The position numbers and the translations under genes are program-made. From assembly GCA_013043165.1 (NCBI GenBank), contig JABDOQ010000100.1:1-64000 (forward strand): a stretch of 64,000 nucleotides of DNA, written 5' to 3'. Under the pieces are notes generated by a model. It was not told the origin of the DNA. It saw nothing but the letters and a program-made list of their open reading frames with translations, and did not search any database. Position 1 is the stretch's first letter, and each line of letters opens with the position of its first letter. This stretch comes from Woeseiaceae bacterium (GTDB lineage Bacteria > Pseudomonadota > Gammaproteobacteria > Steroidobacterales > Woeseiaceae). Shown here piece by piece: positions 55,739 to 64,000 of the stretch.

Positions 55739-56116
55739 CTACTTGCGGAAGCGCTGATCCCATTTTTTTGAGCGATCGAATTTACCGGTATTGTACGGGT
55801 CCATCCCGGTTTCCTCGCCAGAATCGACGATCGAGTCGTCCAGAATCTTGAGCGTTTCGTGAGTCCCGGTATCTTCGCGGACGTATCGATTGCGGATTAG
55901 TACGTTCTTGCCGGGGCCCTGGCTCTCGATTTTGCCCTCTACGCTTGGCTCAATTGCAACCATTTCCGGCGCAGGGGGTGGTTGCGCGACTTTCTTTTTT
56001 GGCGCGCCCACCGGACGCGGGCCGATATAGCCGGCCTTACTCAGGCTCTTCGGCTTCTTCACGTCTGCGGAGGATAAATGATCCTGCAGCCAGTTTTTGA
56101 TCTTCTCAATCGACAT
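55739..56116 (-). CDS. Small hydrophilic protein, unknown
   Basis: The 125-residue protein has no membrane segment or signal. It carries a Lys/Pro-rich, probably disordered part (about 20-60, GAPKKKVAQPPPAP), a strand-like LIRNRYVREDTG, and a conserved-looking acidic end before GKFDRSKKWDQRFRK. I cannot name its family. It is part of the leftward run of genes below the FHA protein. A stable stem-loop lies just upstream of its start. Confidence 0.62.
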   Translation of the reverse strand: MSIEKIKNWLQDHLSSADVKKPKSLSKAGYIGPRPVGAPKKKVAQPPPAPEMVAIEPSVEGKIESQGPGKNVLIRNRYVREDTGTHETLKILDDSIVDSGEETGMDPYNTGKFDRSKKWDQRFRK

Positions 56117-56134
56117 TGCTTACCAATAAATGAC

Positions 56135-56156
56135 GCCCTTGCGCCGAGGCAAGGGC
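56135..56156. other. Stem-loop in the leader of the small hydrophilic gene
   Basis: GCCCTTGC-GCCGAG-GCAAGGGC is a perfect eight-base-pair stem with a six-base loop, 19 bases upstream of the 56116 start. No T run follows on the leftward transcript, so it is more likely a leader hairpin or mRNA stabiliser than a terminator. Confidence 0.45.
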
Positions 56157-56298
56157 AAATTCGGTTTCACCTATTGGACAGAATGCCCCAACCAGGAGCC
56201 TTTTGCTATAGAAATTAAAGAATTAGCGACACATGCAACACCGAAAATGTGACGTATTTCACAGTTTCCGGGCCGAACTTCGATGCTTCGATCGCGGA

Positions 56299-56589
56299 TC
56301 ATGTCGTGCGGCCGAAGTAGCGCCAGGCCAATGCCGTCAATCGCAGGCACTGCCAAACGAGGTAAGGAGAAAGCACCAGAAACCATGCGACACCATCGCC
56401 GCTGCGAATCTTCTCACTGATAGTGCCAAAAAAATCGCTGTAGCCCTGACCGCCATAGGCACCGAAGAGGCTTTGCCCCACCCAAAAAATTGCTACAGGC
56501 ATCAATACGAAGCCAACAAACAGCAGACCGACGAACAAGCCCAGCTCCCTGCGAATGCCTCTCTTGACTATAGATGGGTTTTCGGTCAC
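56299..56589 (-). CDS. Small membrane protein, unknown
   Basis: The 96-residue protein has two predicted membrane helices (about 17-42 and 66-88) with a soluble segment between that holds GQSLFGAYGGQGYSDFF. It starts at a GTG. Composition is typical for an inner-membrane protein, with an N-terminal basic part (IVKRGIRREL). I do not recognise the family. It lies 81 bases after the next small membrane gene in the leftward run. Confidence 0.6.
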   Translation of the reverse strand: MTENPSIVKRGIRRELGLFVGLLFVGFVLMPVAIFWVGQSLFGAYGGQGYSDFFGTISEKIRSGDGVAWFLVLSPYLVWQCLRLTALAWRYFGRTT

Positions 56590-56670
56590 CGCTGGCGCCT
56601 GGGTAATCTGAACGGGACTGCTATCCTTGCGCAGCCGTCAATTGGCGTCAAGCTTGAAAAGGGAACTCGG

Positions 56671-56892
56671 CTATGGGGTGTCTTCGAGTTGCCGCCTCGT
56701 ACTCCTGTGACGCCGCCGATACACGATTACGGCAAGATGGATGCATACGATCGAGAACAACAGGTAATGCGGTAGAACCCAAAACCATTCGGTGATGTAG
56801 AGCGTCGCGAAAAAAGCGGCGAGACCGGACGCCAGGTAGAAGTAGGGAAGTGCATCGTAAAGCAGCTTCGGCAGCCAGATTTTCCTGGCCAT
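56671..56892 (-). CDS. Small membrane protein, unknown
   Basis: The 73-residue form starting MARKIWLPKLLYDALPYF has two hydrophobic segments (about 13-32 and 38-57) and a highly basic tail YRRRHRSTRRQ. The ORF track offers a 110-residue form from 57003. I trim it because the additional 37 codons are rich in ACA and AGG, which are rare in the flanking genes, and no ribosome-binding site is found for either start. Start is therefore uncertain. It may act as an accessory of the FHA cluster; nothing beyond position suggests so. Confidence 0.5.
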   Translation of the reverse strand: MARKIWLPKLLYDALPYFYLASGLAAFFATLYITEWFWVLPHYLLFSIVCIHLAVIVYRRRHRSTRRQLEDTP

Positions 56893-57068
56893 CAGGCGTC
56901 GCTTACGACGCGTACCATGCCTCGTTTCATTGAGGCCTGTCGCTTTCCCTGCGGCTGTGCCCAACATCCTTGTGACTCGATTCCCTGTCAGAAAATCGAG
57001 CATAGTCCGGATGGACAGGAAAGACCGTGAATGCCCTCACAAATTGCGTTTGTCTTGCCAGGTGTGAA

Positions 57069-58985
57069 TCAGGCTTCCCGCTTCGGGCGTTCCTCGTAGC
57101 GAAATTTCACGTTGCCGATAGCGACTATGTCGCCATTCGACAGAATCTGCTCTTTGACGCGATCAGAATTGACAAAAACACCGTTTTTGCTGCCCCAGTC
57201 AATGACCCGGGTGGCATCGCCCTCTGTCACGATAACCGCGTGGCGGCGACTGATGTACGTGGTCTTCAATTTAATGTCATTGTCTTCGTTTCTGCCGATG
57301 GTCAGTCGATCCTTGAACAGAGGGAAACGCAGTTCCTGGCTGCCGAAGCTACCGATCAGGACGCGCGTAACCCGATCTCGATCGGCAGATTCCTGTGCTA
57401 AATCCGCCTTTGAATTCTGATTCATGTCCCGATCGTCAAAGCGCTCGGACATTCGATTGTCGATTTCCTGAATAACGTTTTCGATTTCGCCGATAGAATC
57501 GATTTGCTCGGATTTTTTCGCCAACTCGCCAAGCAGGACATTAATGGTGTTGCTCTTCGTTTCCAGTTTTTGCTCAAGATCTTCGATCGTTTCGCTCAGT
57601 CCGCTGAGTTGTTTCTCAAGATCCTTTAAACGACCCTGTGCCGACTCGTCGTTCTCATGCAGCATCCGCTCGAGCTCTTGTTTGAAGCTGCGCGCTTCTA
57701 GGAGATCGGTGGTGAGTTCGCAGTTCAGCTCGCCGGTCTGCGTAGCCGTGCTTTGTGCTTCTCCCAGTTCAAAGCGCAGCGTGCGGATCTCCTGCTCGTG
57801 ATCATCGTGCTGCTGTTTAAGAGCCGCCTGCAGCTCGATTATCGACGCGCCGGCGGCTTCCAGGTCCTCAGACAATTGCCAATTGCGTTCCGAGACTTGT
57901 TCCAGCGTTTCGTTCAGGCGGTCGCGTTCTCTTGACCGTTGAGATTGAGATTCAATCAGGTCCTGTAATTTATACCGCAGCGTGTCCGCGTATTTTTCAG
58001 CTCCGGCAAGCTGCGCCTTTGCGTCCTTGATAGCCGTGCTACTTGTCTGTTGTGTTCGTATTAGCTCCGCGGCGCTTTGGCTTTCAACGGTCAGGAGCGT
58101 GGAATGCATTTTCTCCAACTCGAGTTCTTTTTCTTCGAGCGACGCAGTCCTTTCCGCAAGTTGCCGTTCAAGTTCAGTACGTTCGTGCTCGAGGAGCCCC
58201 TGGACCTCGCCTTGCTGCCCCTTTTCCGATGTCAGCGATGCGATCTTTTGCTGAGCGGCTTCGAGCTGCGAGTTGGCCTGCGCCAGCTCGCGTTTATTTT
58301 TCGCAAGCGCCGCGACATTGTGGTCGAGCCGCTCTTCAAGTTCGGCCTGTTGCTGCTCGAGCAGTCCGTTGGTCTCGTCACGTGCCCCGATCTCTGACTT
58401 GAGGGACTCAATTTCATCCTGCGCCGTTTTGAGCCCCGTGTGCATCTTCTCCAGCTCGCGACTGGCGTCATCGAGCGCTGAGACATTGTCGGCGTCAGTC
58501 GAACGCTGTGCATCGAGTTGTTGCTGCACTTCGACGTGCTGTTGTTCCAGTAAAGCCTGCGTTTCGTCGCGCTGTTTTATATCTGACTTCAGGGACTTAA
58601 TGGTTTTTGTGCGCTTCTTGAGCAGCTTGTCCTTGCGAGATACTTCTGTTTTCAGACCATCAACGTCTCGCAACAGGTTAGTGACAATTTCCTCACGCGC
58701 CTCTATCTCGGTTTCCAGGCCGAGCCACTTCGCACGCAGCTGCTCAATGTCGTACTGCAGACGGCCGATCGTCTGCGTGCGCCTCTCGAGATCCGATCTT
58801 AGCTCGGGTATGGATTGGCCGGACGATGAGGCATCGTCGTTGTTGCCAAATCCGTAGGTATTCGAATCAGATTCGAGCTCAACATCGTCAACGTCGAAGC
58901 GCTGAAAGTTCAGGACTTCCAGCTCCGAGGTCGGGTCATCGTCATTCGAGACTAATTCATTTATGTTTTTGTTTTCATTAGCCAT
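57069..58985 (-). CDS. FHA-domain protein with long coiled coil
   Basis: The 638-residue protein has an acidic N-terminal part, a coiled coil from about 60 to 510, and a C-terminal FHA domain (about 545-630): LTIGRNEDNDIKLKTTYISRRHAVI and DWGSKNGVFVNSDRV carry the GR, SxxH and N residues that bind phosphothreonine. The coiled coil shows three tandem repeats: RDETQALLEQQHVEVQQQLD, RDETNGLLEQQQAELEERLD and QGEVQGLLEHERTELERQLA, 63 and 56 residues apart. FHA readers usually work with Ser/Thr kinases. It may act as a scaffold in a phospho-dependent complex. The start is the ATG at 58985. It follows the AAA+ gene by 76 bases. Confidence 0.88.
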   Translation of the reverse strand: MANENKNINELVSNDDDPTSELEVLNFQRFDVDDVELESDSNTYGFGNNDDASSSGQSIPELRSDLERRTQTIGRLQYDIEQLRAKWLGLETEIEAREEIVTNLLRDVDGLKTEVSRKDKLLKKRTKTIKSLKSDIKQRDETQALLEQQHVEVQQQLDAQRSTDADNVSALDDASRELEKMHTGLKTAQDEIESLKSEIGARDETNGLLEQQQAELEERLDHNVAALAKNKRELAQANSQLEAAQQKIASLTSEKGQQGEVQGLLEHERTELERQLAERTASLEEKELELEKMHSTLLTVESQSAAELIRTQQTSSTAIKDAKAQLAGAEKYADTLRYKLQDLIESQSQRSRERDRLNETLEQVSERNWQLSEDLEAAGASIIELQAALKQQHDDHEQEIRTLRFELGEAQSTATQTGELNCELTTDLLEARSFKQELERMLHENDESAQGRLKDLEKQLSGLSETIEDLEQKLETKSNTINVLLGELAKKSEQIDSIGEIENVIQEIDNRMSERFDDRDMNQNSKADLAQESADRDRVTRVLIGSFGSQELRFPLFKDRLTIGRNEDNDIKLKTTYISRRHAVIVTEGDATRVIDWGSKNGVFVNSDRVKEQILSNGDIVAIGNVKFRYEERPKREA

Positions 58986-59061
58986 ACACACAGTCTACCA
59001 TGTGCGGCGCGGCGCTCAAGCGCCATGGGCTGCCGGTATCTTGAATTAAGTCAAACCGTAT

Positions 59062-60552
59062 TTAGTCGCAGGGAACAGTTCTACCAGCCGCCCAATCGCG
59101 CAGGATCGAGATTTTCTCGTTCATTACCACTGAAAGGGGCTGTGTCTGGCCTATTTCTTCCAGAATATGCTGCGTGGTCAACTGTTTATTTTGCGCGTGT
59201 GCGGCATACAGTGCCGAAACCACAGCTTGTTCTACCTCGGCGCCGGAAAAGCCGTCCATAGCATCCGCCAGCGCCTCGATGTCGAAATTCGTGAGTGGCT
59301 GCTTTCGATTCGACAGGTGAATGGCCAGGATAGAAGCACGGATCTTACTTGCCGGGAGGTCGACGAAAAAGATTTCGTCGAAACGGCCCTTGCGAACGAG
59401 TTCCGGCGGTAGTTTGCTGATGTCATTTGCAGTCGCGACTATGAAGACCTGGCTTGTTCGTTCGGCCATCCATGTCAGGAAGGTGCCGAGCACGCGCTGC
59501 GTAGTTCCGGTTTCTCCACCGCGTCCGGCGATGCCTTTTTCAATTTCGTCAATCCAGAGAACGCAAGGCGACATCACGTCTGCAGTCTGCAACGATTCTC
59601 GTAGCTTGCGCTCTGTTTCGCCGTGGTACTTGTCGTAGACCGCACCGAAATCGAGACGCAATAGCGGTACGCCGAAGATACCGGCGGTGGCTTTCGCGGC
59701 CAGGCTCTTGCCGCAACCCTGCACACCAAGAAGAAGGATGCCTTTGGGCGCGTCGAGGTGAGATGCGCTTGCCTCACGTCGAAAGGCAGGTTTCCTTTGC
59801 GTCAGCCATTTCTTCAGTCGTGACAGCCCGCCGACGTCGCTGAAATGCGCGGTATCGTACTCGAACTGCAGCGCGCCACCCCGGTTGAGCAATTCGTACT
59901 TTGCCTGCATGACTCCAGGCAAGTCGTTCTTCGTGATAGCGCCATCAAGATAGATTGCGTTTCGTGCCAATCGCTCCGTGTCGGCGTAGGTGAGACCCGC
60001 GAGATTTTGCACAAGCAGGTCGTGTGCCGTTGGGTCGATCTCGACTCGATGTCCCGGATTATCCTCGCCGTATTCATTGACCGTGCGGCTGACTATGCGT
60101 CCTCGCTCCCGACTGGACGGCAGATCCATGTTGAAACGTGCGCAGAACGTTTCGAGCTCACTGGGTATCTTTATGCTGTGACTGATCAGGATTAGCTGTC
60201 GCTGCACGTCCTTGTAATGGATGCAAATGTCTTTAATCAGTCGCACGTGAACGGCGTCATCGATAAATGGATGAAAGTCGAGCAGAACATAAATTCCCGG
60301 TTTTGACACGGCTCGAATGTGCTTGAGCACATCGGTCGGTGCTGAATTCAGTGCTTGCGCTTGCAGCGAAATGTCGAGCCGCTGCAACCCGTCGGTAAGA
60401 GTCCAGCGGAACAGGGGCAGGTAGCTGTCGGCTAAACTGCGGATCGCGATTGACTGAAGTAGTTCGAGCACGCGAGCTTCGTCACGCGATTCTATGACGA
60501 TGATCGGCGTGCGTGATCTCAGTATCAGTTCGAGGTCGTGACTTCCGTCCAT
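59062..60552 (-). CDS. AAA+ ATPase, Ycf46-like
   Basis: The 496-residue protein has one C-terminal AAA+ module: Walker A GVQGCGKS (276-283), Walker [12 protein letters not shown] (about 335), [14 protein letters not shown] with the arginine-finger region, and the small helical lid domain ending in EIGQTQP. The first 230 residues form a non-catalytic RecA-like region with LDFHPFIDD and [10 protein letters not shown]. This is the pattern of the Ycf46/FtsH-related ATPases of cyanobacteria and diverse bacteria, whose targets are mostly unknown. It lies nine bases downstream of the metallopeptidase gene and upstream of the FHA gene. Confidence 0.86.
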   Translation of the reverse strand: MDGSHDLELILRSRTPIIVIESRDEARVLELLQSIAIRSLADSYLPLFRWTLTDGLQRLDISLQAQALNSAPTDVLKHIRAVSKPGIYVLLDFHPFIDDAVHVRLIKDICIHYKDVQRQLILISHSIKIPSELETFCARFNMDLPSSRERGRIVSRTVNEYGEDNPGHRVEIDPTAHDLLVQNLAGLTYADTERLARNAIYLDGAITKNDLPGVMQAKYELLNRGGALQFEYDTAHFSDVGGLSRLKKWLTQRKPAFRREASASHLDAPKGILLLGVQGCGKSLAAKATAGIFGVPLLRLDFGAVYDKYHGETERKLRESLQTADVMSPCVLWIDEIEKGIAGRGGETGTTQRVLGTFLTWMAERTSQVFIVATANDISKLPPELVRKGRFDEIFFVDLPASKIRASILAIHLSNRKQPLTNFDIEALADAMDGFSGAEVEQAVVSALYAAHAQNKQLTTQHILEEIGQTQPLSVVMNEKISILRDWAAGRTVPCD

Positions 60553-60560
60553 GTGCGGTT

Positions 60561-61886
60561 TCAGCTGCTGTGTTTGCCTGACGTCATTCTAGGGCAGCCG
60601 GGTAGCTTATCGATGTGAAGTACGTCGGAAGGTGCGCCGATAATGTCGGCGGCGAGGGCCTGGAGTCTGGAAACGCCGATCGGAGCTTTGTTCAGGAGCA
60701 GCTGCCGTAACAGCTCATCCAGGTCGCCGGCGCCGCCGGTTTTGTCGTGAATCTCCTGGTTTAGCGCGTCGAACACGCCGACGGCGAGGGCCGTCGTCGC
60801 GCCTGTTGACCTTGTGCCGCACAGCGAATCCGCCTCTGTCGCCCACTTCGCCTGTTCGGCGAGAGCGATTCTGTGACGTCGGGCTGAAATCGCGCCGCCG
60901 CGCTTGAGTAATTCGAGGCCGTAATATTCGGCGAGGCCTTCGGTAATCCAGTCAGCATCATCCTCGCTGCGTATCGACAAGGCCGTATGAACTACCTCAT
61001 GCATTAAGGGGCTTGTCCCGTTTTCGCTAATTAGCGGCCGGTCTGCATGGACATACAGAGAGGCCGGTGCGGAAAGGCCGCCGCGCCACATCGGCTTTCC
61101 GGCACTGACAATGGTAAGTCGCGGCAACGGCTGCGGCAGCAGGGCGATCAGTTCCGGCAAAGTCCAGTTGAGCAGTGCCAGCATGTCCATGCGCCGCACG
61201 GCGTGACCCTGCGGCCCGGCTACGGCGACCCTGACGCCAGCGATTTTTTCGCGGCGGACGCCGATGTCGCCTACGGCGATCCAGCCGGTCGGCTGATCGA
61301 AGCGCCTGTCCGGTCGTACGATTTTGATCGGTTCGCTGATACTCGAGTACTCCGTCACTGACGACCAGCCATTCGGCAGATCAAGAGACAGTGTGGTATT
61401 CGATGTCGAACCCTTGAGGGCGCGGGTTTTCGCCCGCGGGATGATGTCCTCGGCGCGGAATATGCCCCAGGCCGGCCCAAGCCACGCGTCATAGCCGTCA
61501 CCTGCCCGTCGGTGTGCGACATGCACTCGCCAGCGCAGCTTCCCGCCCTTGGCCGGCGGCAACCAACGCAGGGTGCCGTGGCTAACCTGCAGTTCACCAT
61601 CGCCGCTGTAGTTGCTAAGTGTGTCGCGTAGAAACGTGAAACTCAGTTCCCGCAACAAGTGGCGCGGTTGCCGAATTTCCAGTACCACTTCGACGCTGGA
61701 TTGCTCCGGAATCACCTTGACCGAGTAGTGCGCGCCGTAGTCGCGGGCCGCCGGCGCAGCGGCTGACTCGGACGATTCTACGTCGCACGCGGCAATGGCA
61801 ATGAGGACCAGGAAAGATGCCCATCGACGTATACGAGTCAGTGCCGGTGACAGGGAGCGGGCTCCCAATCCTGAGATGCAGTTCAT
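60561..61886 (-). CDS. HExxH lipoprotein, putative gluzincin metallopeptidase
   Basis: The 441-residue protein has an N-terminal segment with lipobox IAAC (C34), so it is probably a lipoprotein. Most of the protein is beta-rich (HYSVKVIPEQSSVEVVLEI), resembling the N-terminal domain of M1/M61 peptidases. The zinc motif HEVVH (H296, E297, H300) is followed by ADWITEGLAEYYG, the usual third-ligand region, although with a shorter spacing than M1. It could trim envelope peptides or be a degenerate relative. The AAA+ gene follows after eight bases on the same strand, so they are co-transcribed. Confidence 0.78.
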   Translation of the reverse strand: MNCISGLGARSLSPALTRIRRWASFLVLIAIAACDVESSESAAAPAARDYGAHYSVKVIPEQSSVEVVLEIRQPRHLLRELSFTFLRDTLSNYSGDGELQVSHGTLRWLPPAKGGKLRWRVHVAHRRAGDGYDAWLGPAWGIFRAEDIIPRAKTRALKGSTSNTTLSLDLPNGWSSVTEYSSISEPIKIVRPDRRFDQPTGWIAVGDIGVRREKIAGVRVAVAGPQGHAVRRMDMLALLNWTLPELIALLPQPLPRLTIVSAGKPMWRGGLSAPASLYVHADRPLISENGTSPLMHEVVHTALSIRSEDDADWITEGLAEYYGLELLKRGGAISARRHRIALAEQAKWATEADSLCGTRSTGATTALAVGVFDALNQEIHDKTGGAGDLDELLRQLLLNKAPIGVSRLQALAADIIGAPSDVLHIDKLPGCPRMTSGKHSS

Positions 61887-61944
61887 ATTGAATTAAGGCC
61901 CCATGCCGTATGGTGGAACGGTTCCGCGAGTCAGAGTGATTCGG

Positions 61945-62448
61945 ATGATAGCGCAGCCAGCTCGCATAATTCGCATTTTTGCCTTAGCAATCACCATGTT
62001 GGGGTTGGCATCGGCGTGCTCTTCGATGCCGGCGTCGACCTGGTATCCGGCGCCAGCGAGCACCTCGTCGGACTCTTACGGCAGTGTCGGTGCGAAGGCC
62101 GCGGCGATCGCTGTGGATCAGGTTGGCGTGCCGTACCGTTACGGTGGTAGTAGCCCGCGTGGCTTCGATTGCAGTGGGCTGGTGCAGTATTCCTATTCCC
62201 GGGCCGGCAAGCAAGTGCCCAGAACAACCGGGCAACTCTGGTCCTCGACAGCGGCTGTCGGGCGACACGAGCTGCGCATCGGCGATGTGCTGTTCTTCAG
62301 GATCGCAGGCAAGATATCGCACGTTGGTTTGTACCTGGGCGGGCGACGCTTCGTACACGCGCCGTCGTCCGGCCGCACGGTCGCCGTGGCGTCACTGGAT
62401 TCGCCGTTTTATAAAGATACTTTCTTGCGAGCCGGGCGCCCGCAATAG
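61945..62448 (+). CDS. NlpC/P60 lipoprotein endopeptidase
   Basis: NlpC/P60 enzymes cut gamma-D-glutamyl-diaminopimelate bonds in peptidoglycan stem peptides. The 167-residue protein has a lipoprotein signal (lipobox SAC, C25), and a single catalytic domain with C76 (GFDCSGLVQY), H126 (KISHVGLYL) and H138 (RFVHAPSSG). This is the SpR-like, Spr/MepS type that supports murein growth. I use the ATG at 61945 because it gives a normal signal peptide; the listed ATG at 61903 gives a longer N-terminus with rare codons. It is divergent from the HExxH lipoprotein. Confidence 0.88.
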   Translation: MIAQPARIIRIFALAITMLGLASACSSMPASTWYPAPASTSSDSYGSVGAKAAAIAVDQVGVPYRYGGSSPRGFDCSGLVQYSYSRAGKQVPRTTGQLWSSTAAVGRHELRIGDVLFFRIAGKISHVGLYLGGRRFVHAPSSGRTVAVASLDSPFYKDTFLRAGRPQ

Positions 62449-62474
62449 GCCAACGGCAAAAACGGATTTTTGAG

Positions 62475-63149
62475 CTACTGAATGATGAACGCCTTTAGCT
62501 GCTGTGCAAGACCCTTGCACGCGGCGGCCTGCGTCCTGGCAATGAGCGGAATAGGAATAACCAATGCGGGCAGAAACGATGTGCCGCTGAAGTCGGCCGT
62601 AACCGTTCCGGCCGATTCGTAGCCTTCAAGATCCCAAACAGACGCCTCGTAGTCTGCGTCTTTCTGCCACCAGGCGAATCCGAAACAGCCGCCCCCTCCG
62701 GGACCTGCGGCGCAGGACAGGCTGCCGCCCTGCGCGACGGTTTCTGTGTCACCATCCAGCCATACGATATACCGCACCCCGAGGTCCTCGACAATTTGAG
62801 CCACGCCAGGCCGCCCCATCAATTTAGTTAGCCCTTTTGTCTCGGCCGGCGCCGTGCGTGGTTCGAACCACGGAAACAGTGAGTCGACAAACTGCTGCCT
62901 TGGAATGACCCGCAGACCCTTTGAACCACGTCCCAGCGCATTCTCGATGCAACTGACGTAGTCCGATTCCGTTTCATTTCCCTGGTGATAACTTTTCGCC
63001 ATGATGACAACGGCCTCACCCTCGCCGAGCCCGGTTACGTTTTCCCGGGCATCTTCAACGCGCGACGTAACGCAGCCGCCCAGGCAGAAGAGGAGAATCC
63101 CGAAAACCGCAATTAACTGCGCGCGCTGCCGCGGATGACTCTCATTCAT
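62475..63149 (-). CDS. Uncharacterised lipoprotein
   Basis: The 224-residue protein starts at the ATG of MNESHPRQ (63149), which overlaps the end of the next upstream gene by eight bases. It has a lipobox LGGC near residue 26, and a body with GEGEAVVIMAKSYHQG, a VRYIVWLDGDTE segment and a glycine/cysteine-rich CAAGPGGGGCFGFAWWQKD. I do not recognise the family. The pair with the upstream lipoprotein suggests a joint envelope role. No catalytic motif is visible. Confidence 0.7.
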   Translation of the reverse strand: MNESHPRQRAQLIAVFGILLFCLGGCVTSRVEDARENVTGLGEGEAVVIMAKSYHQGNETESDYVSCIENALGRGSKGLRVIPRQQFVDSLFPWFEPRTAPAETKGLTKLMGRPGVAQIVEDLGVRYIVWLDGDTETVAQGGSLSCAAGPGGGGCFGFAWWQKDADYEASVWDLEGYESAGTVTADFSGTSFLPALVIPIPLIARTQAAACKGLAQQLKAFIIQ

Positions 63150-63861
63150 CGTCAATTCCTCCAATGGCGAAAACACCAAAGTCGTCTTCGGAGTCGTCCT
63201 GCGCCGAATTCACGTCGGTATCGGCAGCCATCCTGGCTGCGCGCACCGATGGTTCCGCGAGAGCGCCACCGGCCAGCTTGCTGATGCTGGTCGCTTTGTC
63301 CATTTGCAGAATGATCAAAGCGGCGGCATCGCGCATGGCCAATACGGCCGCCCTTCGCAGTGAGTCCGAACCCCTGAGCCCCTGTTTCCGGCTTTTGCCG
63401 TATGCGCTGACGGTCCAATTTGACGCGTTGTTGCCCTCCCGGTCAAAAATCCTGAAACGATATCGAATCCAAACCGCGAATGCCTCGGTCTTGCTTTGGT
63501 TCGGAACCGAGAATTCGAAGCCGTCAATGGTGGGTTCGATGAGTGCATCGAATTGGAAATCGCGTGCATCGTCACCGGGTCCGATAATTGTCAAACCGTC
63601 GAACAGATGTCCAAAAAGTTGCGTGAAGAATGTCGCGTTCGCGCGACCAAGATCAATAGTCCAGGACTCCTTGCCCAGTACGTTTTCCTCATGCACGAAA
63701 TGCTCGAACTCCTCGGGGATACGGAGCGCTACCTTTACCGGAATTTTCGCGACGCGCGGAGCCGGAATCGTCGGCTCGTCCATGGTTACGTTGGCGCTAC
63801 AGCCTGCGAGCCCAACGACGAGCAGACAGACAGGAAGCGTGGCGCGTATCGTGGCGATCAA
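63142..63861 (-). CDS. Uncharacterised lipoprotein, start uncertain
   Basis: The ORF track runs from 63978, but the lipoprotein signal with lipobox LAGC lies at ATIRATLPVCLLVVGLAGC, which fits a TTG start at 63861 and a 239-residue protein. The longer form (278 residues) is possible since no ribosome-binding site favours either. The body includes KVALRIPEEFEHFVHEEN, an Ala-rich helix, and a strand-rich SKTEAFAVWIRYRFRIFD. It overlaps the next lipoprotein gene by eight bases. I cannot assign a function. Confidence 0.65.
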   Translation of the reverse strand: MIATIRATLPVCLLVVGLAGCSANVTMDEPTIPAPRVAKIPVKVALRIPEEFEHFVHEENVLGKESWTIDLGRANATFFTQLFGHLFDGLTIIGPGDDARDFQFDALIEPTIDGFEFSVPNQSKTEAFAVWIRYRFRIFDREGNNASNWTVSAYGKSRKQGLRGSDSLRRAAVLAMRDAAALIILQMDKATSISKLAGGALAEPSVRAARMAADTDVNSAQDDSEDDFGVFAIGGIDDE

Positions 63862-64000
63862 ATGAGTGAAATCCGCACGTCGGGTTTGGGGTGACTTGTA
63901 TATCAGAGCCTTTCGGCCTCGCAGAGTTCCAATGAATTGACCTGATTCTAATGCCGAACCACTGTAGTTGCAGTGCATGTCCAGTGCAAATCGATATCCG

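Noticed and set aside
56171-56386. 71-residue minus-strand ORF
   Set aside because: It overlaps the 96-residue membrane gene in another frame and has no signal of its own.

Overview
The window reads as ordinary chromosome from a free-living gammaproteobacterium. It holds about 68 protein genes, one tRNA and the 4.5S SRP RNA. Several gene neighbourhoods are typical of Gammaproteobacteria: ypjD/corB beside ffh, then rpsP-rimM-trmD-rplS; kbl-tdh; mlaFEDCB; bcp-gcvR-dapA; ffs-dnaX-ybaB-recR; rsgA/orn; and the divergent ppsA/ppsR pair. Composition is moderately GC-rich, and GTG and TTG starts are common. The gene content would fit a marine or sediment Chromatiales/Woeseiales-like lineage, but that placement is a guess from gene content, with no phylogeny behind it. 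I saw no phage, integrase, transposase, plasmid gene, toxin-antitoxin pair or CRISPR array.

Layout. 0-5 kb: a CHASE2-linked Ser/Thr kinase cut by the window edge, radA, and the membrane genes corB and ypjD. 5-13 kb: an MBL-fold phosphodiesterase, ffh, the rpsP operon, and a TatT-type TRAP transporter (tatT-dctP-dctQ-dctM). 13-23 kb: sppA, then amino-acid catabolism (kbl-tdh for threonine, putA for proline, sdaA for serine) with an Hsp15-like gene. 22.5-29.4 kb: a SUF iron-sulfur operon read leftward (rrf2-sufB-C-D-S-U-T) that appears to end in sixA. 29.5-35 kb: the Mla lipid-transport operon with mlaA, and a BepA-like periplasmic protease. 35-40.7 kb: bcp, gcvR, dapA with a small BamC-like lipoprotein, tRNA-Ser(GGA), a secreted zinc peptidase and ppk2. 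40.7-47 kb: ffs, dnaX, ybaB, recR, a HIT hydrolase, rsgA, orn and three small cytosolic or envelope genes. 47-55 kb: ppsA/ppsR, a YqiB-like gene, an unrecognised coiled-coil protein and prc. 55-64 kb: a mostly leftward run of poorly characterised genes, including a HExxH lipoprotein, an AAA+ ATPase, an FHA protein with tandem coiled-coil repeats, small membrane proteins, an NlpC/P60 lipoprotein and two unknown lipoproteins.

How it fits together. Outer-membrane maintenance is prominent: Mla, BepA, Prc, a mini-BamC, NlpC/P60 and many lipoproteins. The catabolic block sends threonine, proline and serine to glycine, glutamate and pyruvate, and PpsA/PpsR then controls the pyruvate to PEP step. The best candidate for an undescribed system is the leftward gene run at 57.1-61.9 kb (HExxH lipoprotein, AAA+ ATPase, FHA coiled-coil protein); this is a hypothesis from gene order and domains only. 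The clearest non-coding signals are a perfect 54-bp palindrome between sppA and tdh, a 17-bp palindromic operator candidate in front of the suf operon, and two stem-loops ahead of rpsP. No gene-free stretch exceeds 300 bases; the longest, 1324-1613, is described in its own entry.
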